A stretch of DNA of 11,832 bases from Oxalobacteraceae bacterium (GTDB taxonomy: Bacteria; Pseudomonadota; Gammaproteobacteria; Burkholderiales; Burkholderiaceae_D), in assembly GCA_947487325.1 (NCBI GenBank), contig CANKWG010000050.1:1-11832 (forward strand). Reading direction: 5' to 3'. The notes below the pieces were generated by a model. The model was given only the letters and a program-made list of their open reading frames with translations. It was not told the DNA's origin and did no database searches. Of the stretch, positions 1-6,408 are shown in pieces (the stretch's first letter is position 1; each line of letters starts with the position of its first letter). The position numbers and the translations under genes are program-made.

Positions 1-1207
1 GTCTAGGCGAGCCCCCGCGACCTGTTTCGCCGGTGGCGAACGGAGGCATGTTGTAGGGGAGCATAAAGCGATCGCTGTACTCACCGGTCAGTGCATCGAT
101 TTTTTGTTCGTCACGTGCCGTACCCAAGGTCGCAACAACCAGCGCCTGAGTTTCACCGCGTGTAAACAGTGCGGAGCCGTGCGTACGTGGCAGCACACTG
201 GTGCGAATGGAAATCGGACGCACGGTACGTGTGTCACGACCGTCGATACGCGGCTCGCCATCGAGAATCTGCGAGCGAACGATTTTTGACTCGAGATCAA
301 ACATCACATTGCCGACATCCGCCGAATCCGGCGCCGCGGTGCCTGCCGCTGCAGCGTCTGCGGCCAGTGCAGCGCTGACTTCGCTGCTGATCTGACGCAG
401 TTTGTCAGTACGCGCCTGCTTTTCCTTGGTCGCGAAGGCTTCACGCAGTTTGCCTTCGGCGAGTTCGGTTACGCGTGTAATCAGCGCTTCGTTTTTAGGT
501 GCAGGACTCCATGACACTTCGGGTTTGCCGCCGTCGCGCACCAGATCATGGATTGCATCGATCACGGCTTTCATATGATCGTGACCAAACACCACCGCGC
601 CCAACATGATTTCTTCAGACAGTTCTTTGGCTTCGGATTCCACCATCAACACAGCCGTTTCGGTACCCGCCACCACCAGATCCATCTCGGAGTTTGGCAA
701 CTGTGACACGGTAGGATTGAGGACATACTGACCATCGATATAACCAACGCGGGCTGCACCAATCGGGCCATTGAATGGGATACCGGCCACGCACAAAGCA
801 GCGGAGGCACCAATCATCGCGGGGATATCCGGATCGATATCGGGATTGACCGACAACACGTGAATGATGACCTGAACTTCGTTCAGATAGCCTTCAGGAA
901 AGAGCGGACGAATCGGACGGTCAATCAGACGTGATGTCAGCGTCTCTTTTTCGGACGGACGGCCTTCACGCTTAAAGAAACCACCGGGAATGCGGCCAGC
1001 AGCATAAGTTTTTTCCACATAGTCCACGGTCAGCGGAAAGAAATCTTGACCGGGCTTGGCATCCTTGCGTGCGACCACCGTGGCAAGCACAACGGTATCT
1101 TCGACCGAGACCATCACAGCGCCGGAGGCCTGACGTGCGATCTCACCGGTTTCCAGTGTCACGGTATGTTGGCCGTACTGGAAGGTTTTAGTAACTTTAT
1201 TGAACAT
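1..1207 (-). CDS. pnp: Polynucleotide phosphorylase, N-terminal ~402 codons (runs off the window)
   Basis: PNPase is a phosphorolytic 3'-5' exoribonuclease of the cytoplasm and degradosome. The reading frame runs from ATG at 1207 to the window edge with no stop, giving about 402 of the usual ~700 residues. The first RNase PH domain is seen near the start, with the conserved stretch GRIPGGFFKREGRPSEKE at about residues 71-88 followed by LTSRLIDRPIRPLF. The helical linker domain and the beginning of the second RNase PH domain (RTHGSALFTRGETQ, then PPFATGETG) follow. The S1 and KH domains lie outside the window. An AAGGA ribosome site (complement of 1216-1220) precedes the ATG by about eight bases. 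rpsO lies just upstream, the classic rpsO-pnp arrangement. The last ~20 codons at the window edge carry unusual residues at normally conserved sites (see findings). Confidence 0.97.
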   Translation of the reverse strand, partial: MFNKVTKTFQYGQHTVTLETGEIARQASGAVMVSVEDTVVLATVVARKDAKPGQDFFPLTVDYVEKTYAAGRIPGGFFKREGRPSEKETLTSRLIDRPIRPLFPEGYLNEVQVIIHVLSVNPDIDPDIPAMIGASAALCVAGIPFNGPIGAARVGYIDGQYVLNPTVSQLPNSEMDLVVAGTETAVLMVESEAKELSEEIMLGAVVFGHDHMKAVIDAIHDLVRDGGKPEVSWSPAPKNEALITRVTELAEGKLREAFATKEKQARTDKLRQISSEVSAALAADAAAAGTAAPDSADVGNVMFDLESKIVRSQILDGEPRIDGRDTRTVRPISIRTSVLPRTHGSALFTRGETQALVVATLGTARDEQKIDALTGEYSDRFMLPYNMPPFATGETGRGGSPR

Positions 1208-1268
1208 TGAGTAATTCCTTTCTATTTTTGCCGACAGATTTTCAGGCGCTGTCGTTCACCTCACCACG

Positions 1269-1287
1269 GGCGATCCGTAAGATCGCC
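1269..1287 (-). promoter_or_regulatory. Hairpin in the pnp leader
   Basis: A perfect 7-bp stem (GGCGATC / GATCGCC) with a five-base loop lies about 60 bases before the pnp start, between the rpsO terminator and the pnp ribosome site. In E. coli the pnp leader hairpin is cut by RNase III and used for PNPase autoregulation. A similar role here is inference from position only. A weak promoter-like pair (TTGAGT, 17 bases, TCTTAC on the minus strand) sits just upstream and overlaps the stem; it is too poor to call. Confidence 0.4.
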
Positions 1288-1328
1288 TTGCTTCTACAGA
1301 CTCAATCTTTTAGTACACGCATTGCTTT

Positions 1329-1370
1329 AAAAAACGAAATGCCCGCATCAGAGAACTGATACAGGCATTT
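1329..1370 (-). terminator. Rho-independent terminator downstream of rpsO
   Basis: On the minus strand a 15-position stem pairs 1337-1351 with 1356-1370 (13 of 15 pairs, loop of four bases). It is followed after two bases by six T residues (1334-1329). It lies 22 bases past the rpsO stop. It should end most transcripts after rpsO, with partial readthrough or a separate promoter serving pnp, as in other rpsO-pnp operons. Confidence 0.8.
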
Positions 1371-1392
1371 GTGGTTGGGCGACTGGCAAAAA

Positions 1393-1662
1393 TTATTTAC
1401 GCAGACCCAGTTTTTCGATCAGTGCGCGGTAACGGTCAACGTCTTTGCGCTTCAGGTAAGCCAGAAGGCTTTTACGACGATTGACCATCATGATCAGGCC
1501 GCGGCGGGAGTGATGATCCTTGGCGTGGGCCTTAAAGTGACCGTTGAGTTCGTTGATACGTGCGGTCAACAGAGCCACCTGAACTTCGGGCGAGCCCGTG
1601 TCGTTTTGCGCACGTGCATTGGCCGCGATGACGGCGGCCTTGCTTTCTTTAGTTACTGACAT
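1393..1662 (-). CDS. rpsO: 30S ribosomal protein S15
   Basis: An 89-residue protein, the standard length for S15, which binds 16S rRNA helices in the central domain early in 30S assembly. Family hallmarks are visible: TGSPEVQVALLTARINELNGH (split here as TGSPEVQ then ALLTARI) at about residues 22-42, then the HHSRRGL stretch and the C-terminal LLAYLKRKD region. The ATG is preceded by an AAAGG ribosome site eight bases upstream. It lies between leuA and pnp on the same strand, and its own terminator follows. Confidence 0.98.
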   Translation of the reverse strand: MSVTKESKAAVIAANARAQNDTGSPEVQVALLTARINELNGHFKAHAKDHHSRRGLIMMVNRRKSLLAYLKRKDVDRYRALIEKLGLRK

Positions 1663-1753
1663 GGTTTTTACCTTTCACATGCGGCGTCCAGAGTCGAAAC
1701 CCTTGGTGCCGTGACTACATTAAAAAATCTGGCCCGTTTCAGGACAAGGCGGG

Positions 1754-1759
1754 ATTATA
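1754..1759 (-). promoter_or_regulatory. Possible -10 box of an rpsO promoter
   Basis: The minus strand reads a perfect TATAAT here, about 92 bases before the rpsO start. No good -35 box lies 16-18 bases upstream, because that place is occupied by one arm of the GC-rich hairpin at 1770-1793. The call therefore rests on the -10 box and its position between leuA and rpsO. Confidence 0.4.
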
Positions 1760-1769
1760 GCGGAAATGC

Positions 1770-1793
1770 CCTCCCCGGCACAGCGCGGGGAGG
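1770..1793 (-). terminator. GC-rich hairpin between leuA and rpsO, possible weak leuA terminator
   Basis: CCTCCCCG at 1770-1777 pairs perfectly with CGGGGAGG at 1786-1793 across an eight-base loop. On the minus strand it lies about 65 bases after the leuA stop. The following bases (GGCATTTCC) form only a poor T tract, so it may be an attenuating or RNA-stabilising structure and not an efficient terminator. It sits immediately upstream of the TATAAT of the putative rpsO promoter. Confidence 0.35.
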
Positions 1794-1856
1794 CAAATGG
1801 CAGGGAAATAGGCAATTTATTTTCAAAAAGCTATTACCTAGCAAGCATCGGGACGT

Positions 1857-3401
1857 TTACATCTGCGGATTAAGCTTTTCGGTCTTGGAATGCAGCTTGT
1901 TCAAGGCTGACAGGTAGGCCTTGGCGGAGGCCACAACAATGTCCAAGTCCGCGCCCACTCCATTGACAATGCGACCGCTTTTGGAAAGACGCATCGTCAC
2001 CTCGCCTTGCGATTGTGTCCCGGTGGTGATGGCATTCACCGAAAACAACAGCAACTCGGCGCCGCTTTGGGTCTGCGTTTCAATCGCATTGACGATAGCG
2101 TCGACCGGACCATTGCCATCACCCTCACAACTCACCTCACTGCCGCCCATAGAAAAAACGACTCTGGCATGAGGTTTCTCGCCTGTCTCCGAACGCTGCG
2201 AGAGCGATACGAACTGGTAATGCTCTTTCTCATGCGATTGCTGTTCATCTGACACCAGCGCCATGATGTCTTCGTCAAAAATCTCGGACTTGCGGTCCGC
2301 CAGCTCCTTGAAGCGCGCAAAAGCCGCGTTCACCTCGGCCTCGGAGTCGAGGGTAATGCCCAATTCATCGAGACGCTGCTTGAATGCGTTACGACCTGAG
2401 AGCTTGCCCAACACGATCTTGTTAGCACTCCAGCCCACATCTTCGGCCCGCATGATTTCATAGGTATCGCGGGCTTTGAGAATGCCATCCTGGTGAATGC
2501 CGGAGGCATGCGCGAAGGCATTCGCCCCAACCACCGCCTTATTGGGCTGCACCGCAAAACCCGTGATCTGCGAGACGAGCTTGGAAGTCGGCACGATCTG
2601 CGTGGTGTCGATACCCACCTCAAGACCAAAGTGATCCTTGCGGGTACGCACCGCCATGATGATCTCTTCCAGCGCCGTATTGCCAGCGCGCTCGCCCAGA
2701 CCGTTGATAGTGCACTCTACCTGACGCGCACCACCAATCATGACCCCCGCGAGCGAATTTGCCACCGCCATGCCGAGGTCGTTATGACAATGCACGGACC
2801 ACACTGCTTTGTCGGAATTCGGTATGCGCTCGCGCAGGGTTCTGAGCATCTGACCATAGAGCTCGGGCACGCCATAACCGACGGTATCGGCAAAGTTAAT
2901 CGTCGTAGCACCCTCGTCGATCACCGCCTCGAGCACACGGCACAGAAAATCCATGTCGGAACGGCTGCCGTCCTCGGGGCTGAACTCCACATCATCGGTG
3001 AATTGCCGGGCGAACCTGACCGCCTGTCGTGCCTGCTCATAGACCTGGTCCGGCGACATGCGCAGCTTTTTCTCCATGTGCAGCGGCGACGTGGCAATGA
3101 ACGTGTGAATACGCTTGCGCGGCGCCGGCGCCAGTGCCTCGGCAGCGCGGGAAATATCCCGATCATTGGCACGCGAGAGTGAACAGACGACCGAATCCTT
3201 GATGATGCCCGCGATCGCCTTGATGGCTTCGAAGTCACCCGGCGAGGAGGCTGCAAACCCCGCCTCAATAACGTCAACTTTCAGACGCTCTAGCTGACGT
3301 GCAATCCGAATTTTTTCGTCCTTGGTCATCGAGGCGCCGGGCGACTGCTCGCCATCGCGCAAGGTCGTATCAAAAATAATCAGTTTGTTCGAATCAGCCA
3401 T
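1857..3401 (-). CDS. leuA: 2-isopropylmalate synthase
   Basis: Condenses acetyl-CoA with 2-ketoisovalerate, the first committed step of leucine synthesis in the cytoplasm. At 514 residues it has the usual length of the long LeuA form. The HMGL-like TIM-barrel begins at once with FDTTLRDGEQSPG (residues 10-22, metal-binding Asp11). The metal site VHCHNDLG carries His204 and His206, GLGERAGN ends near Asn241, and a later ASGIHQDG segment is present. The last ~130 residues form the LeuA dimerisation and leucine-feedback domain. The ATG has an AGGAG site (complement of 3408-3412) six bases upstream. In relatives leuA usually follows pssA closely. Here a plus-strand gene pair separates them, so leuA probably has its own promoter in 3402-3700, though none stands out. 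Confidence 0.97.
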   Translation of the reverse strand: MADSNKLIIFDTTLRDGEQSPGASMTKDEKIRIARQLERLKVDVIEAGFAASSPGDFEAIKAIAGIIKDSVVCSLSRANDRDISRAAEALAPAPRKRIHTFIATSPLHMEKKLRMSPDQVYEQARQAVRFARQFTDDVEFSPEDGSRSDMDFLCRVLEAVIDEGATTINFADTVGYGVPELYGQMLRTLRERIPNSDKAVWSVHCHNDLGMAVANSLAGVMIGGARQVECTINGLGERAGNTALEEIIMAVRTRKDHFGLEVGIDTTQIVPTSKLVSQITGFAVQPNKAVVGANAFAHASGIHQDGILKARDTYEIMRAEDVGWSANKIVLGKLSGRNAFKQRLDELGITLDSEAEVNAAFARFKELADRKSEIFDEDIMALVSDEQQSHEKEHYQFVSLSQRSETGEKPHARVVFSMGGSEVSCEGDGNGPVDAIVNAIETQTQSGAELLLFSVNAITTGTQSQGEVTMRLSKSGRIVNGVGADLDIVVASAKAYLSALNKLHSKTEKLNPQM

Positions 3402-3501
3402 TTCGGGCTCCTGAAGTTAATGCTGCTGGTAGCGATATTTTCGCCTGCCCGGGCCAACTTTGCCTGAGCGGGTCATAAACGAATTGTGGGGAAATGGAGG
3501 T

Positions 3502-3518
3502 CTGCGCTGTCAGCGCAG
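3502..3518. repeat. Perfect palindrome with 8-bp arms
   Basis: CTGCGCTG, one central T, then CAGCGCAG. It lies about 100 bases upstream of leuA and about 180 bases upstream of the plus-strand promoter-like box. The one-base centre argues against an RNA hairpin and for a dimeric protein-binding site, but no regulator can be named. Confidence 0.45.
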
Positions 3519-3694
3519 TAGATACAGCAGCAGGCCGGAACGGCAGCTGCACGAAGTGATTTGGGTGAGCGTAAATAAGCTTGTCATGAGGGAAAGAATA
3601 AGGGGGATTGCCAAAAAGCGCAACCGGGCAATGTGTCTGGCACGATCAGCTGGCTAGCAAACGGTCCTACAGGATGCCCGAGCCGATGAGCATC

Positions 3695-3703
3695 TGGTAT
3701 AAA
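3695..3703 (+). promoter_or_regulatory. Extended -10 promoter-like box for the 3768-4624 gene pair
   Basis: TGGTATAAA matches the extended -10 pattern TG-N-TATAAT with one mismatch. No good -35 box is visible. A transcript would begin near 3710. This makes the ATG at 3711 effectively leaderless and favours the ATG at 3768 as the first gene's start, with a leader of roughly 57 bases. Confidence 0.4.
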
Positions 3704-3767
3704 TATCCCTATGCCACCACTCAGTACAACTGTCTTCGACAGTCAACGCGAGAACTCGGACCCACGT

Positions 3768-4055
3768 ATGCACGAGGCGTCTCTCGTCCGCCTATGCCTA
3801 GACGGAGCGGCATCGGCGCTCACTGAGAAACCCACTTGTCAACAGGCCCAGACATTCCGGCTGGCTGCCATGCTCCTGCGCGGTTCGCACCCTGAGGCTT
3901 CTCGCAATCTGAAACGCGCCTATGACGAGCATCAACGGGAACACGGCTGCGCCCCACTGCCTCCGGAGGCGGCGATTGAGCAAGGTTGGATCATCGGACT
4001 GGCACGCTTCAGAGACACCTTGCGCAGGAAACTGACTGGCGAGAAGCACCTATGA
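3768..4055 (+). CDS. Unrecognised 95-aa helical protein, partner of the nucleotidyltransferase gene
   Basis: I do not recognise this protein. It is short, charged and predicted mainly helical by eye, without signal peptide or membrane segment. The stop TGA overlaps the next gene's ATG in an ATGA junction, so the two are very likely translated together. The frame stays open to an ATG at 3711, but that start would coincide with the expected transcript start, so 3768 is preferred. Residues 50-55 (RAYDEH) match the R-x4-H pattern of HEPN RNases. HEPN proteins are common partners of small nucleotidyltransferases. However, the protein is short for HEPN and one motif is weak evidence. It could equally be an antitoxin or adaptor for its neighbour. 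Confidence 0.6.
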   Translation: MHEASLVRLCLDGAASALTEKPTCQQAQTFRLAAMLLRGSHPEASRNLKRAYDEHQREHGCAPLPPEAAIEQGWIIGLARFRDTLRRKLTGEKHL

Positions 4056-4624
4056 CCCAAGCACCAAAGCCAAGCAAGCTCCATCTCGATACGGGCCTTG
4101 CCAAAGGCTTGGCTCAGCTATTCCATGAACTCGAGCAAAAACTTGACCTGCAAAGACAGGTCAATGCCTACCTCGCAGGCGGCATGGCCATGCATTTGTA
4201 CACAGGAAGCCGCTTTACCACCGATGTCGATGCTGAATTTGACGCACGGCTTCTGCTGCCCGCTGATTTGTCAGTCATGACAAAGCTGGACGATGGCAGT
4301 GATCAAATGCTCTATCTCGATACAAATTACAATCCGACCTTCGCGCTGATGCACGAAGATTATCAAGTTGACGCAAAGCCAATCGACATCGGCACAAGGA
4401 TGCTAAGGCTTCACATCTTGTCGCCAGTCGACCTAGCCGTTAGTAAACTGTCGCGCTTCGCTGCGAACGATCAAGAAGATATCGCTACCTTGGTTGGCGC
4501 TGGCCTGACCGACGGAGAAAGTATTTCATCAAGAGCCCGAGAGGCACTGTCGGGTTACGTCGGGAATACATCGACACTGCTGGGCCACCTTGAAACCGCG
4601 CTACGGCTTGTAAAAGCGGGATAA
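4052..4624 (+). CDS. Nucleotidyltransferase-fold protein (DUF6036/AbiEii-like)
   Basis: A 190-residue protein with the signature of the DNA polymerase-beta-like nucleotidyltransferase superfamily. YLAGG at residues 40-44 is followed after 13 residues by DVD (Asp58 and Asp60, the expected metal-binding pair) within FTTDVDAEFD. Further on, LHILSPVDLAVSKLSRF resembles the helix following the core in DUF6036/AbiEii-type proteins, with a conserved Lys. Members often sit in two-gene toxin-antitoxin or abortive-infection modules and transfer nucleotides to RNA or protein targets; the target here is unknown. The start is the ATG of the ATGA overlap with the upstream gene. A longer frame from 3986 would overlap that gene deeply and is not favoured. 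The gene converges on pssA with 24 bases between the stops and no clear terminator. Confidence 0.8.
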   Translation: MTQAPKPSKLHLDTGLAKGLAQLFHELEQKLDLQRQVNAYLAGGMAMHLYTGSRFTTDVDAEFDARLLLPADLSVMTKLDDGSDQMLYLDTNYNPTFALMHEDYQVDAKPIDIGTRMLRLHILSPVDLAVSKLSRFAANDQEDIATLVGAGLTDGESISSRAREALSGYVGNTSTLLGHLETALRLVKAG

Positions 4625-4648
4625 ATCCGCGACGGCCAGCCCTGAGAA

Positions 4649-5515
4649 CTACTTCTCCACCGTCTCGTCGCTAGTCTGGACGATACTGACCGGCCTGCCC
4701 TTAAACCACTGCCAAAAGAACACCCCGTAACCCGACAAGCCGTAGATCACGAAGAGTCCGAACAGCACCTTCGGAGGATCGCTGGACACCGCCACAAAAA
4801 TCAGCACGATCAGGAAGATCGTGATGAAAGGGACGGACTTCCTGAAATTGATGTCCTTGAAGCTGTAGAACGGCACATTGGTCACCATCGTCAGGCCGGC
4901 ATAGACCGTAATCGCCCAGGACAACCAGTTGAAATCGGCGCCAGCAATGCGCAGATCATCCATCAGCCAGATGAAGCCTGCGACCAGCGCCGCAGCAGCC
5001 GGGCTGGGCAAACCTTGGAAGAAGCGCTTGTCCACCACAGCAATGTTGGTATTGAAGCGCGCCAGTCGGAGTGCCGCGCCGGCGCAATAAACAAAAGCCG
5101 CCAGCCAGCCCAGCTTGCCCATGCCCCGCAATGACCATTCGTAGACGATAAGCGCGGGAGCCGCGCCGAAGGACACCATGTCGGACAGGCTATCGTACTG
5201 CGCACCAAACTCGCTCTGGGTGTTCGTCAACCTTGCCACCCGACCATCGGTCGCATCCAGCACCATCGCCGCGAAAATGGCGACTGCAGCATTAGAAAAC
5301 TGCCCATTCATCGCCATTACGATCGCGTAGAAACCGCAGAACAGCGCGGCGGTCGTAAAGGCATTGGGCAGCAGATAAATACTACGGCTGCGCAACCGCA
5401 CGGCTGCCGGCGCTCCATCCTGCGGAGCTACACGCCGCAACGGTAGCTTTTGCAAACGGAATGACCGCGGCGACCCGGCCTTGGACTTGCTTTTGCGGTT
5501 GTTAAATAAAGACAT
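4649..5515 (-). CDS. pssA: CDP-diacylglycerol-serine O-phosphatidyltransferase
   Basis: Makes phosphatidylserine from CDP-diacylglycerol and serine at the inner membrane; Psd then decarboxylates it to phosphatidylethanolamine. The full CDP-alcohol phosphatidyltransferase signature is present: D87-x2-D90-G91-x2-A-R95-x8-G104-x3-D108-x3-D112. Several hydrophobic membrane segments surround it, including residues ~52-70, ~74-88 and a pair near 225-260. The first ~45 residues are basic and Ser/Lys/Arg-rich before the first membrane segment. At 288 residues the length suits the integral-membrane (type II) enzyme of Burkholderiales. It starts 35 bases after the psd stop. No strong ribosome site is visible before the ATG. 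Confidence 0.95.
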   Translation of the reverse strand: MSLFNNRKSKSKAGSPRSFRLQKLPLRRVAPQDGAPAAVRLRSRSIYLLPNAFTTAALFCGFYAIVMAMNGQFSNAAVAIFAAMVLDATDGRVARLTNTQSEFGAQYDSLSDMVSFGAAPALIVYEWSLRGMGKLGWLAAFVYCAGAALRLARFNTNIAVVDKRFFQGLPSPAAAALVAGFIWLMDDLRIAGADFNWLSWAITVYAGLTMVTNVPFYSFKDINFRKSVPFITIFLIVLIFVAVSSDPPKVLFGLFVIYGLSGYGVFFWQWFKGRPVSIVQTSDETVEK

Positions 5516-5550
5516 AACGGAATGGTAACCGACGGCGTGCCGTTCGTGTC

Positions 5551-6189
5551 TCAGAACTCTGCAAGTACCGTCTCAGTCGCCGAGACTTTGTCACCCACCA
5601 CGACCAACGGACGAGCGCTTAACGGCAAATAGACATCGACCCGGGAACCGAAACGAATAAAGCCATAACGCTGGCCCCTGGCGAGGGTATCGCCGACGTT
5701 CACGTAACAAAGAATGCGCCGGGCAATCAGGCCGGCCACCTGAACAAATGTGATCGTCTGGCCGTTCGCAGCCGTCATGACAACCGCATTACGCTCATTC
5801 TCGGTCGAGGCCTTGTCCAAGTCGGCGTTAACGAATTTGCCCGGAAAGTATTCGATTTTCTCGATTTTCCCGTCCACAGGCGAGCGGTTGGAGTGGACGT
5901 TGAACACGTTCATGAACACGCTGATTTTCAGGGCTTCCCGGTCGGCGTAGGGATCATGCGCCTTCTCGACCACGACGATACGGCCATCGGCCGGTGACAG
6001 GACTGCCTTCGGGTCCAAGGGAATGGAACGGGGCGGATCGCGAAAGAATTGCAACACAAACACGGCGATGACCCAGAAAGGCCAAGACCAGCCACCAAGA
6101 ACGGAGGATGCCACCAGCGCCGCCACCAGGGCGATACCGAGAAAAGGCCAGCCTTCACGGGCAATGATGGGATGGGGATAGTTGCTCAA
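5551..6189 (-). CDS. psd: Phosphatidylserine decarboxylase proenzyme (short form), TTG start
   Basis: Decarboxylates phosphatidylserine to phosphatidylethanolamine at the inner membrane. At 212 residues this is the short Psd type, with two hydrophobic stretches near residues 16-32 and 36-48. FRDPPRSIP and LSPADGRIV follow, then FMNVFNVHSNRSPVDG. The self-cleavage site is Gly181-Ser182 in RFGSRVDVYLP, where Ser182 becomes the pyruvoyl group. The start codon is TTG. It gives the family-typical N-terminus MSNYPHPIIAREGWP and has a GGAG site five bases upstream. No ATG lies in frame upstream before the stop near 6239. A TAAAAT box on the minus strand (complement of 6246-6251) could be its -10, but no -35 supports it. 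ilvC, normally close upstream, is about 3.4 kb away because of the inserted genes. Confidence 0.95.
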   Translation of the reverse strand: MSNYPHPIIAREGWPFLGIALVAALVASSVLGGWSWPFWVIAVFVLQFFRDPPRSIPLDPKAVLSPADGRIVVVEKAHDPYADREALKISVFMNVFNVHSNRSPVDGKIEKIEYFPGKFVNADLDKASTENERNAVVMTAANGQTITFVQVAGLIARRILCYVNVGDTLARGQRYGFIRFGSRVDVYLPLSARPLVVVGDKVSATETVLAEF

Positions 6190-6194
6190 AGTCG

Positions 6195-6198
6195 CTCC
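6195..6198 (-). promoter_or_regulatory. Ribosome binding site that fixes the psd TTG start
   Basis: The minus strand reads GGAG, then five bases, then TTG. Together with the typical Psd N-terminus encoded directly after, this supports TTG at 6189 as the true start. Confidence 0.7.
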
Positions 6199-6199
6199 A

Positions 6200-6331
6200 G
6201 ATCGAGTTTCAGAAATTTCCAGAAAGAAATTCCAATCAGGTCAGCATTTTAGCGCCATCTGGGGCCGACTGCGCCCGAAACTGATACACGGACGACTCAA
6301 AAAGTCGGTGAGGATCGAAGAATTTCCAGAA
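6200..6331. repeat. Imperfect direct repeat at the left edge of the inserted genes
   Basis: GATCGA (6200-6205) followed by AATTTCCAGAA (6214-6224) recurs as GATCGA (6313-6318) followed by AATTTCCAGAA (6321-6331), with different spacing inside. The first copy is directly upstream of psd, the second about 80 bases before the unknown plus-strand gene. It may be chance in a short AT-rich area, or a trace of rearrangement at the insertion border. Confidence 0.35.
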
Positions 6332-6408
6332 CAAATGTTCGTTTATCGACACACATCTCGCTAGGAAGCGTCAAAAAACAAAAAAAATTTACTTGGGAAA
6401 ACAAAACC

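Larger units (their letters stand above)
3402..3767. other. Gene-free stretch upstream of leuA and of the plus-strand pair
   Basis: About 365 bases with no convincing coding frame; the two short open frames here have no ribosome site and no recognisable residues. It holds the leuA ribosome site (3408-3412), a perfect 17-base palindrome (3502-3518) and an extended -10-like box for the plus-strand genes (3695-3703). I see no tRNA, transposase remnant or obvious target-site duplication. Confidence 0.5.

Noticed and set aside
2493..3182. 229-codon plus-strand frame inside leuA
   Set aside because: It is antisense to a clearly conserved leuA with intact motifs; no ribosome site or recognisable protein.
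3460..3657. 65-codon plus-strand frame in the leuA upstream region
   Set aside because: No ribosome site, basic low-information protein, and it ends before the promoter-like box of the real gene pair.
6338..6361. TTCG followed about 15 bases later by CTCG, resembling a Ralstonia-type hrpII/PIP box upstream of the unknown gene at 6409
   Set aside because: The second half does not match and the spacing is off by one; a four-base pattern with a mismatch is expected often by chance.
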